DNA of 64,000 bases from CAZAYY01 sp964489525 (GCA_964489525.1 CAZAYY010000012.1:62001-126000), one strand, 5' to 3'. Positions 18,290 through 28,277 are shown, counted from the stretch's first letter. Numbers and translations: made by a program. The notes: generated by a model from the letters alone, not told the origin.

Positions 18290-20344
18290 TTATTTAATCG
18301 GTGAAAAGCGAATGGCCATGCCCCCACCCGGGGCCAGGGCCAGCTCCAACCGGTCTGCTGAGGTAACTTGTTGTTCTGTGATAACTACAGGCCAGGGGTT
18401 GGTATTCCAGTGGGCGTCCGGACCATCGGCATAGATTTGCGCCAGGTAGGTCACCCCTGGGTCCAGAAAATCGAGCCGGGCAGTCAGGTTTTGGGCATCC
18501 TCCGCAGTAACGCTGCCCAGGTACCAATCATCAGAATTCCGGTCTTTGCGAACAATCGTCAGGGATTCTCCAATCGAAGCATGCAGAACCCGGGTGGTTT
18601 CCCAGTCACATGGGACATCTACAATAAACTGGAAAGCCGGGTTGTTTACATAGTTTTCTGGCAAGTCGGCAGCCATTTGAAGCGGGCTGTATAAAACCAC
18701 GTAAAACGCAAGCTGCTTGGCTACAGTCGTGTTGATCTGATTGCGCGATTGGTGTTCTGGATAACGCACATCCAGCATGCCAGGGGTGTAGTCCATGGGC
18801 CCGGAGAGCATGCGCTGAAAAGCCAGGAGCAGCACATGGTTGGGTGGGTTGCCGCCATCGCCGCTCCAGGCGTCATATTCAGCCCCTCGAGCGCCTTCCC
18901 GGCTGAGCATGTTTGGGTAGGTGCGCCTTAGCCCTGTATCTTTAATCGGCTCATGGATATTGATGCTGATCTGATAACGGGCTGCTGTCTCCATCACATG
19001 GTTATAATGGGCAACCCCAAACTGACCATGGTGCCATTCGCCGCCATCCAGGCGCGAACCAACATACCCGGTTTTCACCGTATCCACCCCCAGTCGTTGG
19101 TACAGCGCAAAGGCGTCTTCCATCTGACTTTCGTAGTTTTGCGTATTGGCAGCGGTTTCGTGGTGACCAATCAGCACCACACCTTTTTCACGGGCATAGC
19201 GGGTGACCTCTTCCAGGTCAAAATCCGGGTAGGGTTGGGTAAAGCTGAACGACGCCCCATTGCCAGCCCAATTACCATCCCAACCCAGGTTCCAGCCCTC
19301 AACCAAAACGCCTCGAAAGCCATAAAGAGCCGCAAAGTCAATATATTCTTTGGTTCTGGCAGTCGTTGCGCCATGGTTTGGACCGCTGCCCCAGGTATAA
19401 ATTCCCAGGTGCATGCCCCACCAGATGCCCACATATTTGCCGGGTTTGACCCAGGAAACATCGCCCAATTGGTTGGGCTCATTCAGGTTCAACACCAGGT
19501 AAGAAGTGATCAGGTCTCCCTCCCACTCGGCAACCTGGATGGTGCGCCAGGGGGTTTTCAGCGGAAGCTGGCTCACCACCGCCACACCATTGCGCCAGGG
19601 TACCAACCTGGCCTGCAGGGTTTGCGGGTTACCATTTGCGTTCCCTTCCAGGTACATTGAAGCATAATCCACCAATGCGGCTTCGTGAATGGATAGGAAC
19701 AGCCCGCTTTGGTTGCGCAGCGTCAGGGGGGTGTGCACCGGCCGCTTTAGCTCACGGAGACGTACCTGGCTGATGAGGTATTCGTAACGATTCTCTTGCA
19801 AAGCCGGGATGCTCCAGGTGTCGGCGTCTTCCGCCAGGGCAAATTCCGTGCGCTCAGCCCGAATTTGGATATCTTGCAGGTTGGGCTGGGCAGGCAGCTC
19901 GTACCGAAAACCCAGGCCATCGTTAAATAAACGGAAAACTAACACCATTTGCCGCTGCAAATCACCCGCCTCTTCCAGTGTGACCCGCAGCTCGTTGTAG
20001 CGGTTGCGGATAAAACGCTCTTCACCCCAGGGCTGTTCCCAGGTTTCGTCAAACGAGGCGGTTTCCACCTGGATGATGGCCATATTGTCACCCAAAGGCG
20101 GTGCATTGGTGAATTCAAATCCGAGGCGGGATGGCAGCACCACCAAGGTCTGGTTGCGCTCCAATTGGTAATGCGGCACGCCGTTGATCAACGCAAGAGT
20201 CAGGGCGAGCTGGCCATCAGGCGAGAGCACCCCCGCTGCAGGCATCTCGTCCCAGGCTGTTTGAGAAGCCCCCTGGCAACCAGCCAGGCCCCCTAAAACT
20301 GCCAGCAGAAGCCATGCCCAAACAAAAAATGGTTGTATTCTCAT
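18290..20344 (-). CDS. glycoside hydrolase family 97 lipoprotein (alpha-glucosidase or alpha-galactosidase)
   Basis: 684 residues with a signal peptide and lipobox LAGC (Cys ~23). The N-terminal beta-sandwich (to ~290) precedes a TIM barrel beginning near YVGIWWGMHLG; TKEYIDFAALYGFRGVLVEGW and the later NIHEPIKDTGLRRTYPN are hallmark GH97 segments. The C-terminal ~100 residues form a beta domain. GH97 contains both inverting alpha-glucosidases and retaining alpha-galactosidases; deciding between them needs the exact catalytic residues in an alignment. It faces outward and is divergent from a cytoplasmic alpha-glucosidase. Confidence 0.88.
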   Translation of the reverse strand: MRIQPFFVWAWLLLAVLGGLAGCQGASQTAWDEMPAAGVLSPDGQLALTLALINGVPHYQLERNQTLVVLPSRLGFEFTNAPPLGDNMAIIQVETASFDETWEQPWGEERFIRNRYNELRVTLEEAGDLQRQMVLVFRLFNDGLGFRYELPAQPNLQDIQIRAERTEFALAEDADTWSIPALQENRYEYLISQVRLRELKRPVHTPLTLRNQSGLFLSIHEAALVDYASMYLEGNANGNPQTLQARLVPWRNGVAVVSQLPLKTPWRTIQVAEWEGDLITSYLVLNLNEPNQLGDVSWVKPGKYVGIWWGMHLGIYTWGSGPNHGATTARTKEYIDFAALYGFRGVLVEGWNLGWDGNWAGNGASFSFTQPYPDFDLEEVTRYAREKGVVLIGHHETAANTQNYESQMEDAFALYQRLGVDTVKTGYVGSRLDGGEWHHGQFGVAHYNHVMETAARYQISINIHEPIKDTGLRRTYPNMLSREGARGAEYDAWSGDGGNPPNHVLLLAFQRMLSGPMDYTPGMLDVRYPEHQSRNQINTTVAKQLAFYVVLYSPLQMAADLPENYVNNPAFQFIVDVPCDWETTRVLHASIGESLTIVRKDRNSDDWYLGSVTAEDAQNLTARLDFLDPGVTYLAQIYADGPDAHWNTNPWPVVITEQQVTSADRLELALAPGGGMAIRFSPIK

Positions 20345-20450
20345 ATAAAATCCCTGCAGATGATTTTTAGATTTTCCTTAATTGTACAATGGAAATGAAC
20401 TGCTTTCTTGCTGCTCGCTTACACAAAATCGCATCTCACCCTCAGAAGAG

Positions 20451-20456
20451 TATAAT
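20451..20456 (+). promoter_or_regulatory. possible -10 element for the GH13 gene
   Basis: TATAAT lies 57 bp before the ATG at 20513, without a recognisable -35. Confidence 0.35.
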
Positions 20457-20512
20457 TTACACAAACTGAACAATCTGCGCTTCCCAAAACACAAATACCC
20501 GTGGAGAAGTTT

Positions 20513-22156
20513 ATGCAAAACTCATACCTGTGGTGGCAAAAAGGAATCATTTACCAGATCTACCCCCGCTCCTTCCAGGACACCAACGGGGATGGCATTG
20601 GCGATTTACCCGGAATTCTTCAGAGGTTGGACTACATTCAACATCTTGGGGTAGATGCCATCTGGCTTTCCCCCATTTACCCCTCCCCCATGGCCGATTT
20701 CGGTTATGACGTTCAAGACTACACCAATATTCACCCCATTTTCGGCACCCTGGAAGACTTCGATCAATTGTTGGCAGAAACCCACCAACGTGGTCTAAAA
20801 CTGTTGATTGACCTGGTTCCAAACCACACCTCACACGAACACGCCTGGTTCAAAGAAAGCCGCAGCAGCCGCACCAACCCCAAGCGCGATTGGTATATCT
20901 GGCGAGACCCGGCCCCCGATGGCGGCCCCCCCAACAACTGGGTAAGTTTTTTTGGCGGCCCAGCCTGGACTTTGGACCCCCACACAGGCCAATATTACCT
21001 GCACCAATTTCTTCCCGAGCAGCCCGAGTTAAATTACCGCAACCCGGACGTTTTACCCGCCATGCTGGATATTATGCGTTTCTGGCTCGATCGAGGCGTG
21101 GATGGTTTTCGGGTGGATGTCATCTGGTTAATGATGAAAGATGAAGCCCTGCGCGACGAGCCGCCCAACCCAAACTTCAAACCCGGCGATTGGCCCATCT
21201 CTTCCCTGCTGCACATCTACACCCAAAACCACCCCGAAGTCCACAATCTGATTCGACAAATGCGGGCTGTTTTGGACGAATATTCCGAGCGAATGATGGT
21301 TGGCGAAATTTACCTGCCGAATGAAGAACTGGCGAAGTATTATGGGGAGCGGCTGGATGAATGCCACCTGCCCTTTAACTTCAGGCTGATTGACCAGGCC
21401 AGGGCGGAAAGTTGGAATGCAGCTGCCTTGCGCCAGGTTGTCACAGAATATCATGCTGCCCTGCCCGCGGACGCCTGGCCCAACTGGGTTTTGGGAAACC
21501 ACGACCAACATCGAATTGCCAGCCGGCTGAACCAACCCCAGGCCCGGGTTGCCAATATGCTGCTGCTCACCTTGCACGGCACACCCACCACCTATTACGG
21601 TGAAGAACTCGGCCTGGAAAATGTGCCCATCCCGCTGGATCGCATCCAGGACCCTCCCGCACTCAACCTGCCCGAATTAGCCGATTCAATTGGCAGAGAC
21701 CCCGAACGCACGCCCATGCAGTGGGATGCCAGCCAAAACGCTGGCTTTACCCTACCGGACGTATCACCCTGGCTACCGGTTGCATCTGATTCTGTCACCC
21801 GCAACGCTGCAGCCCAGGAAGCGAACCCCTTCTCAATGCTGGCGCTTTACCGCGCCCTTACCCGGCTGCGGCGTGCCGAACCTGCTCTGCACGCTGGAAA
21901 AATCCGGGTGTTGTCGCAGGGCGGGAACGATGTTTTTGCTTACCTGCGTCTGCCCCCCCATGGAAGCGGTGCCGATCGCTACCTGGTTGTACTCAACCTG
22001 TCCAACAACACCCAATTTGTGGATCTGCCCGAAGTAAACAACCAGGGCGTGGTTGAAATGTCTACCGCCCTCGACCGGGCAGGCCTGGTCAAACTGGAGG
22101 GACTGTCCCTGCGTCCCAATGAGGGCCTGGTTATCCGGCTGCCTGAGTCTGCATGA
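20513..22156 (+). CDS. GH13 alpha-glucosidase (oligo-1,6-glucosidase type)
   Basis: 547 residues from the ATG at 20513, with GGAGA 5 bp upstream; a GTG at 20501 is less likely. Family-13 motifs: IYQIYPRSFQDTNGDGIGDLPG at the start, Asp202 nucleophile in GFRVDV, Glu265 acid/base in MVGEIY, and NHD with Asp331. The TNGDGIGD Ca2+-site pattern and the overall size fit trehalose-6-phosphate hydrolase or oligo-1,6-glucosidase relatives. No signal peptide, so it is cytoplasmic. The stop overlaps the next start codon (ATGA). Confidence 0.93.
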   Translation: MQNSYLWWQKGIIYQIYPRSFQDTNGDGIGDLPGILQRLDYIQHLGVDAIWLSPIYPSPMADFGYDVQDYTNIHPIFGTLEDFDQLLAETHQRGLKLLIDLVPNHTSHEHAWFKESRSSRTNPKRDWYIWRDPAPDGGPPNNWVSFFGGPAWTLDPHTGQYYLHQFLPEQPELNYRNPDVLPAMLDIMRFWLDRGVDGFRVDVIWLMMKDEALRDEPPNPNFKPGDWPISSLLHIYTQNHPEVHNLIRQMRAVLDEYSERMMVGEIYLPNEELAKYYGERLDECHLPFNFRLIDQARAESWNAAALRQVVTEYHAALPADAWPNWVLGNHDQHRIASRLNQPQARVANMLLLTLHGTPTTYYGEELGLENVPIPLDRIQDPPALNLPELADSIGRDPERTPMQWDASQNAGFTLPDVSPWLPVASDSVTRNAAAQEANPFSMLALYRALTRLRRAEPALHAGKIRVLSQGGNDVFAYLRLPPHGSGADRYLVVLNLSNNTQFVDLPEVNNQGVVEMSTALDRAGLVKLEGLSLRPNEGLVIRLPESA

Positions 22157-23472
22157 TCGCCAAACCTGCTCCAGGCTGGGACCTGATTGTGGTCGGCGGC
22201 GGTGCAGCTGGCTTTTTTGGCGCAATTGCTGCCTCTGAAAAAAAAGCCGGGCTGAGGGTTTTGATCGTAGAAAAAGCTCGCAAAAACCTGGGCAAGGTGT
22301 TGATTTCCGGGGGTGGACGCTGTAATGTGACCCATGCCTGCTTCGACCCGGCCCGATTGGTGGAATTTTACCCGCGCGGTGGTGCGGCTTTGCGGGGGCC
22401 ATTCAATCGCTTTCACCCCTCCCACACCGTGGCCTGGTTCCAACAGCGGGGTGCAGCCCTGAAAACCGAGAGTGATGGCAGAATTTTCCCGGTTTCCGAT
22501 AGTTCCACCACCATTGCAGATACCCTGCAGCACGCTGCCCGGCAGGCCGGCGTGGTCATTTGGAACCAAACTGCGGTTGTTAAAATCGTCCAAAACCCTG
22601 GCGAAGGCAGCTTTGAACTGTGGCTGCGCCATCCTGGTGGCGAAAACAGCCAGGTTTCCTGCAGGGCTGTCTTGCTGGCAACCGGCGGGGAGCAAGGTGG
22701 GTTTCTCCTGGCCCAGTCGCTGGGGCACCAAATTGAACCCCCAGTTCCATCTTTGTTTACTTTTAACATAAAAGACCCGCGGCTGGATGGCCTCGCCGGG
22801 GTTTCGGTTCCCATTGTCCAATTGACCCTGCTCAACCCAGCGGGTAAACCTGCCAGTGCCGGAAAAAAACCGCTCCAACCACAAACCGGGCCTGTGCTGA
22901 TTACCCATTGGGGGTTGAGCGGGCCAGCCGTGCTGCGCCTGTCAGCCTGGGGTGCTCGCAGCCTGGCCAACAGCAGATACCATGCCAATCTGCAGGTGAA
23001 CTGGCTGCACCCCCTGGCAACCGGAGAAGCCCTCTCTGCCCTGCAAGCGTTCAAAAACAGCCCTACGACAAACCGTAAAAAGCCAGTCGCACACAGTCCT
23101 TTTGACTCAATGCCGCAGCGCCTGTGGAAACGGTTCGTAGAAACCGCGGGCATCACCGAAACCCAAAATTGGGCCGACCTTTCGCGCAGCCAGCTCACAC
23201 ACCTGGCAGAAGAACTTACCGCCGGCCGCTACCCCATCCGGGGTAAAGGTCCTTTCAAAGAAGAGTTTGTCACCTGCGGAGGGGTCTCCCTGGACCAAGT
23301 AGATTTCAAAACCATGCAGAGCCGCCTGATTCCCGGCTTGTTTTTCGCCGGTGAGGTTTTGGACATAGACGGTTTAACAGGCGGATTCAACTTCCAGGCA
23401 GCCTGGACAACCAGTTGGATCGCCGGGCAAGCCGCCGCTGAACAACTTCAGAAGGCTCCGCTGGGCGCATAG
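22153..23472 (+). CDS. HI0933/BaiN-like NAD(P)/FAD-dependent oxidoreductase
   Basis: 439 residues. The FAD dinucleotide-binding motif VVGGGAAGFFGAI lies at ~11-23, followed by the family-specific GKVLISGGGRCNVTH (~50-64). The C-terminus ends with the second FAD contact LFFAGEVLDIDGLTGGFNFQ-like segment near 400. HI0933-type flavoproteins have mostly unknown substrates. The start is translationally coupled to the GH13 stop by ATGA, although no functional link is obvious. Confidence 0.9.
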   Translation: MIAKPAPGWDLIVVGGGAAGFFGAIAASEKKAGLRVLIVEKARKNLGKVLISGGGRCNVTHACFDPARLVEFYPRGGAALRGPFNRFHPSHTVAWFQQRGAALKTESDGRIFPVSDSSTTIADTLQHAARQAGVVIWNQTAVVKIVQNPGEGSFELWLRHPGGENSQVSCRAVLLATGGEQGGFLLAQSLGHQIEPPVPSLFTFNIKDPRLDGLAGVSVPIVQLTLLNPAGKPASAGKKPLQPQTGPVLITHWGLSGPAVLRLSAWGARSLANSRYHANLQVNWLHPLATGEALSALQAFKNSPTTNRKKPVAHSPFDSMPQRLWKRFVETAGITETQNWADLSRSQLTHLAEELTAGRYPIRGKGPFKEEFVTCGGVSLDQVDFKTMQSRLIPGLFFAGEVLDIDGLTGGFNFQAAWTTSWIAGQAAAEQLQKAPLGA

Positions 23473-23784
23473 GATTGGGTGTGAGGGTCTCCCCCTCCAA
23501 AATACACAGGGTTGTCATATTGAGCGAAGCGAAGCAATCTCCTGGTCATATAGAAACGAGCTCAAGATATCTCAAACCCCACAAATCTGTGTTCTCCAGC
23601 ACCTGGCTCTCGGCTACTTAATCATCCCTCATTTGCCAAACCTTGTGATAAACGTTACAATATACCTTGGTTATATTCGATGCAACAAAAAACAACCCTA
23701 ATTCATCCACAAATCAGTGGACAAAAAACCAGAATCATTCCAATTTAGCCGCCGGGCGACAGCCGGTTTTTATAATCGAATCTC
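23473..23784. other. intergenic region
   Basis: No supported gene. It contains the short dispersed-type repeat at 23512-23543. The downstream ABC operon's promoter presumably lies here, but I cannot place it. Confidence 0.5.
23512..23543. repeat. REP-like element of the GAGCGAAGCGAAGCAATCTC type
   Basis: Resembles a short repeat that I recall as frequent in intergenic DNA of several phyla. Only one copy is seen in this window. Confidence 0.4.
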
Positions 23785-24582
23785 ATGTTTTCCCAGAAAA
23801 ACCGCACCTATCGCCTAAAAAACAGCCATCTCCAGGATCCCCACCCTGTGGGGAAAATATCTCTTTCGGATGGTAATCCCTTAATCCGGCTGGTGAACTT
23901 ATCCAAAGTGTACCGCAGCGCGGCGGGCAATTTTCCTGCGCTTCAACAGATCAATCTGGAAATTCAGCGAGGCCAATTTGTGGGTGTGGTGGGCAAATCG
24001 GGTGCCGGAAAATCGACCCTGGTGAATATGCTCACCGGAGTAGACACCCTGACCGAGGGAGAGTGCTGGGTAAATGGCACCCCCATTCACACCCTGGATG
24101 AAAACCAGGTTGCCCTCTGGCGAGGCCAAAACGTTGGCGTAGTTTACCAGTCGTTTCAATTGATGCCCATGCTGACCCTGGTGGATAATGTCATGCTGCC
24201 CATGGATTTCACGGGCAAGTTTACCCCACGCCCCAGCCGCGAAAAAGCCATCCAACTGCTCACAGCAGTGGAATTGGAAGAGCATATTCACAAAACCCCC
24301 AGCCTGCTCTCCGGCGGCCAGCAGCAGCGTGTGGCGATTGCCCGGGCACTGGCCAACGAACCTGGCATCCTGGTTGCCGATGAACCCACCGGAAATCTAG
24401 ACACCGTTACAGCAGAACACATCATCCAGCTTTTTGAAAGCCTGGTGGCCGAGGGAAAAACCGTCATCATGGCTACCCACGACAACGCGATGTCCGGGCG
24501 GTTTACCCATCTGATTCAACTTAGCGATGGTCAGGTTGTGCATCAAGAACACCGCAGCAAACCTGTAAAGAGGGCACCATGA
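23785..24582 (+). CDS. LolD/MacB-type ABC transporter ATP-binding protein
   Basis: 265 residues. Walker A GKSGAGKST (~72-80), Q-loop in YQSFQLMPMLT, signature LSGGQQQR, Walker B LVADEPTGNLD, H-loop ATHD. The DEPTGNLD box and MLPM segment place it in the MacB/LolD/FtsE group, which couples ATP hydrolysis to mechanotransmission rather than substrate channelling. About 30 residues precede the conserved domain, so the true start could be slightly downstream. It is first in a four-gene operon and overlaps the next gene by ATGA. Confidence 0.9.
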   Translation: MFSQKNRTYRLKNSHLQDPHPVGKISLSDGNPLIRLVNLSKVYRSAAGNFPALQQINLEIQRGQFVGVVGKSGAGKSTLVNMLTGVDTLTEGECWVNGTPIHTLDENQVALWRGQNVGVVYQSFQLMPMLTLVDNVMLPMDFTGKFTPRPSREKAIQLLTAVELEEHIHKTPSLLSGGQQQRVAIARALANEPGILVADEPTGNLDTVTAEHIIQLFESLVAEGKTVIMATHDNAMSGRFTHLIQLSDGQVVHQEHRSKPVKRAP

Positions 24583-25796
24583 ACCGGACTGCCTCCAACC
24601 AGACCAACCCACCCGCCCTGATTGAGATGCGGGATATTACGAAAACCTTTCATACTGCCGCAGGTGAATTCCAGGCGCTAAAAGGTATCAACGTCTCCAT
24701 CCATGCCGGAGAATTTGTGGCCGTGGTCGGTAAATCGGGCAGCGGCAAATCTACCCTGATCAATATGATCACTGGAATTGACCGGCCTACCTCCGGAAAA
24801 GTTATCATCAACGGTACCGACATCCACGCGATGAGTGAAAGCCAGATGGCCATCTGGCGCGGTAAAAACCTGGGCATTGTCTTCCAGTTTTATCAGCTTT
24901 TACCGATGCTCAGCCTGCTGGAAAACGTCATGCTCCCCATGCAAATTGCCAATGTTTTCCCAGCCAACGAACACAAAGACAGGGCTTTGAACCTGCTGGA
25001 AATGGTTGGCCTGCAAAAGGAAGCCTATAAAATGCCTGCCGCAGTATCTGGCGGCCAGCAGCAAAGCGCTGCCATCGCCCGCGCCCTGGCTAACGACCCG
25101 ACCATCCTGATCACCGATGAACCCACCGGCAACCTGGATTCGCGCTCGGCAGAAAACGTGTTCCAAATTTTTCACAACCTGGTTCAGCAGGGTAAAACAG
25201 TAGTCATTGTGACCCACGACAACCAGCTTGCCCAACGCTCTAACCGCACATTGCTGCTCTCCGATGGCGAAGTGATCAACGAAACCATTGCCACCACCCT
25301 GCCCTTGTTAAGCCACCAGCAAATGCTGCGAGCTACCAAATCCCATAAACCTATGCAATACGCCCCGGGGGAAGTGATTATCCGCCAGGGAGAAAGCCAT
25401 GGGTATTTTTACATGATTAACCGGGGTTTTGTAGATGTCACCCTGGAAGAACCCAATGGCGGCGATCGGGCCATTGCCCGGCTTGGTCCTGGCCAATATT
25501 TTGGCGAAATCGAGCTGCTCCACGCCAGCAAACCCGTGGCTGGCATCCGGGCAGCGGGTGGAGAACCTGTTGAGCTGATTGCCCTCGACCGGCAGATATT
25601 CAATGAACTGATGGCAGATGCAACCGCCATGCGAGCTGCAATTTACAAAGTATCCCAAGAACGGTTGGGCGAACACCAGGCCCGGGGCGGACAGCCCAGG
25701 CCAGGCTCAACCATGCAGCGCAGCCTGTTCTCACGCCTGGCAAAACGGCTGCGCCCGACACGCTCGGCAAGTATTAAGGAAAATGGCGATGTTTAG
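24579..25796 (+). CDS. MacB/LolD-type ABC ATPase fused to a C-terminal cyclic-nucleotide-binding-like domain
   Basis: 405 residues in two parts. Residues ~12-235 are an ABC ATPase (GKSGSGKST, DEPTGNLD, VTHD) very similar to the preceding protein, so the pair may form a heterodimer. The signature reads VSGGQQQSAA, with Ser where Arg is usual. Residues ~262-375 match a CAP/PKA-type cNMP-binding fold: APGEVIIRQGESHGYFYMI, then GQYFGEIELL. The phosphate-binding cassette reads FGEIELLHASKPVAG and lacks the usual Arg, so cAMP/cGMP binding is doubtful. It overlaps its neighbours by 4 and 8 bp. Confidence 0.9.
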   Translation: MNRTASNQTNPPALIEMRDITKTFHTAAGEFQALKGINVSIHAGEFVAVVGKSGSGKSTLINMITGIDRPTSGKVIINGTDIHAMSESQMAIWRGKNLGIVFQFYQLLPMLSLLENVMLPMQIANVFPANEHKDRALNLLEMVGLQKEAYKMPAAVSGGQQQSAAIARALANDPTILITDEPTGNLDSRSAENVFQIFHNLVQQGKTVVIVTHDNQLAQRSNRTLLLSDGEVINETIATTLPLLSHQQMLRATKSHKPMQYAPGEVIIRQGESHGYFYMINRGFVDVTLEEPNGGDRAIARLGPGQYFGEIELLHASKPVAGIRAAGGEPVELIALDRQIFNELMADATAMRAAIYKVSQERLGEHQARGGQPRPGSTMQRSLFSRLAKRLRPTRSASIKENGDV

Positions 25797-28188
25797 ACCC
25801 CGCTGGCGTAAAGTAATCAGCGATTTGTGGGACAATAAGGCCCGCACCCTGTTGGTGATTGCCTCCATCGCCATCGGGGTTTTTGCTGTTGGCATGATTG
25901 CCGGCGCCTACATCCTCATTCCGGAAGGGATGAACACCAGCTACGCCAGCGCCAACCCCGCAAACACCCGTTTATCCACCACGGGGTTAGATGAAGATTT
26001 CGTGCAAAGCCTGCGCCGCATTTCAGGTGTGGACCAGGTTGAAGGCGAACGCGCCTTCACGGTGCGGGTTCAACTTGGCCCCGATCAATGGGCATCCTTG
26101 GAACTGGCCGCAAAGAAAGACTATACCCGGCAAGAAATCAACATTCTTAAACCATTCGCGGGGCAAGCCTACCCCGAACGGCGCGAAGTCGTTTTGTTTG
26201 CCCCTGCCCTGGCAGAATTGAACACCACCATCGGCGAATCCATTACCATCCAACTTCCCGATGGCACCCTGCGCTCCCTCCAGGTGGTTGGCACAACCAA
26301 AGATCTGACCGCCGGGCTGGAAGGCATTTTGAACAAACGCAAAGGGTTTGTCAGCTTCGACACCCTCCCCTGGCTGCTTCAACCCGAAAGCTACAACCAG
26401 CTCTTAATCACCATCTCCGGAGATAAAAACAACCTGGACGACATCCAGGCGGTTTCTGAAAGAATCAATGAACAAATAGAATCGAGTGGGGGCATGGTGT
26501 TCAATACCACCAACAATCCACAAAACCAACATCCCCTCGGCTACATTGTCCAGGCAGTTCTGGGCGTTCTCAGTTTGCTTGGCGTGCTGGTGGTGTTTTT
26601 AAGCAGCTCGCTCATCGCCAACACGCTAAATTCTTTGCTCAGCCAACAGCTTCGCCAAATTGGCGTGATGAAATTAATTGGAGGGCGCAGCCTGCAAATT
26701 ATTGGGATGTACCTGACGTTCATTTTGCTGCTCAGCCTGGTGGCCCTGGCAATTGCCATTCCCAGCGGTGCAGCCGTGGCCTACTGGATGTCGGCCCAAC
26801 TGGCAGAACTGATTAACATTGAATTGGCCCGCACCTCCCCAGTGCCGATCATTCCCGAAGCAGTTCTGCTTCAAATGGTGATTGCAATCGGTGTACCCTT
26901 GCTGGCCGGCATCTTCCCCGTGCGCAGTGGAGCGCGCACCACGGTTCAGGAAGCTGTGAGTGGAGCAGCCAACCTGGGAGACCCCAGCGGCCGGCGCAGC
27001 CGTTTTGACCGCTGGATTGAATCCATCCGCTGGGTAAAAGGCCCCAACCTGGTGGCCATTCGCAACACCTTCCGGCGCAAGAGCCGGCTTGCCCTCACAC
27101 TGTTCACCCTGGCGCTGGGCGGGTCCATTTTCATCTCGGTTTTCAACGTTCAAATTGCCCTCAACCGCAAAGTGGAAGATATCACCCAATATTTCACTGC
27201 TGATGTAAACATTGATTTCAGCCAGAGCTACCTGGTGGAAGAAATTCAGCAAATTGGAATGCGTGTTCCTGGTGTGGTGCGAGTCGAAGGCTGGGCAGCC
27301 ACCGCCGTCGATTGGGTTGGGTCGAGCGGCGCAACCATAGATACCATTACCATTCTCGCCCCCCCCGGAGAGTCCGACCTGATCACCCCCATTTTGCTTG
27401 AAGGCCGTTGGGTGCAGCCTGGGGATGGCAAAGTGCTGGCCATTAACGAGGCGTTTTACGACCTGGCCCCCGACCTAAAAGCAGGCGATTTCATCACCAT
27501 CAATATTCTCGGCAAAGAAGAAACCTGGCAGGTGGTGGGCATTTTCCAATACGCCGGTCTGGACCGTCTTTTTGCCTATTCTACTTATGAAACCCTTTCG
27601 CGCACGCTCAACGAACCCAACCGGGCCCGCACCTACCGGATTGTGACCGAACAGCACGACCTGGCTTACCAGGAAAGGCTTGCTTCCCAGGTAGATTCGC
27701 TCTACCGTGACCGCGGCTTCCAGGTTTCATCCACCGAGGCCGGGCAGAGTTTTACCGCAACCATCACCGAGCTGCTGGGGGTTCTGACGATTGTGCTGCT
27801 CATCCTGGCCATCATGACCGCGCTGGTGGGCAGTATTGGTTTGGCAGGTACATTAAGCATGAATGTACTCGAACGCACCCGCGAAATTGGCGTTATGCGT
27901 GCCATTGGCGCTTACGACCAGGTTGTCATTCAACTGGTGGTCGTCGAAGGACTGTTAATTGGAGTTTTCAGCTACATCCTGGCTGTGTTGCTTTCTTTCC
28001 CAATCACCAGTGTACTCTCCAACATCATCAGCCAGGCAATGTTTAACAGCCCGGCAAACTTCGCCTTTACCACAAACGGATTTATCATCTGGTTGGTGGT
28101 GGTGCTGGCGCTTTCAGCCTTTGCAAGCGTCATCCCGGCCCGCAGTGCAGCGCGCATGACCATCCGGGAGGTGCTGGCATATGAATAA
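25789..28188 (+). CDS. FtsX/MacB-like ABC transporter permease (two FtsX domains)
   Basis: 799 residues from the ATG at 25789, 8 bp after AAGGA; another ATG at 25783 is too close to that site. Architecture: N-terminal helix (LLVIASIAIGVFAVGMIAGAYI), extracytoplasmic MacB_PCD domain, FtsX core of three helices near ~260-420, a second helix and periplasmic-type domain from ~430, and a second FtsX core at ~680-799. The double core corresponds to a complete permease pair. With the two ATPases and the lipoprotein adaptor it forms a MacAB-like or lipoprotein/peptide-exporting machine. It overlaps the upstream ATPase gene. Confidence 0.9.
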   Translation: MFRPRWRKVISDLWDNKARTLLVIASIAIGVFAVGMIAGAYILIPEGMNTSYASANPANTRLSTTGLDEDFVQSLRRISGVDQVEGERAFTVRVQLGPDQWASLELAAKKDYTRQEINILKPFAGQAYPERREVVLFAPALAELNTTIGESITIQLPDGTLRSLQVVGTTKDLTAGLEGILNKRKGFVSFDTLPWLLQPESYNQLLITISGDKNNLDDIQAVSERINEQIESSGGMVFNTTNNPQNQHPLGYIVQAVLGVLSLLGVLVVFLSSSLIANTLNSLLSQQLRQIGVMKLIGGRSLQIIGMYLTFILLLSLVALAIAIPSGAAVAYWMSAQLAELINIELARTSPVPIIPEAVLLQMVIAIGVPLLAGIFPVRSGARTTVQEAVSGAANLGDPSGRRSRFDRWIESIRWVKGPNLVAIRNTFRRKSRLALTLFTLALGGSIFISVFNVQIALNRKVEDITQYFTADVNIDFSQSYLVEEIQQIGMRVPGVVRVEGWAATAVDWVGSSGATIDTITILAPPGESDLITPILLEGRWVQPGDGKVLAINEAFYDLAPDLKAGDFITINILGKEETWQVVGIFQYAGLDRLFAYSTYETLSRTLNEPNRARTYRIVTEQHDLAYQERLASQVDSLYRDRGFQVSSTEAGQSFTATITELLGVLTIVLLILAIMTALVGSIGLAGTLSMNVLERTREIGVMRAIGAYDQVVIQLVVVEGLLIGVFSYILAVLLSFPITSVLSNIISQAMFNSPANFAFTTNGFIIWLVVVLALSAFASVIPARSAARMTIREVLAYE

Positions 28189-28277
28189 TCGAACCCAACT
28201 GCCTTTCCAAGCCACGAATGGAGGCCAGGACAGGCATAAAACTAACTACTTTGGGTAAAAAACCAAGGAGCGGAACC

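Noticed and set aside
21979..22908. 309-residue open frame on the - strand
   Set aside because: Shadow of the GH13 and flavoprotein genes, both of which have all their family motifs.
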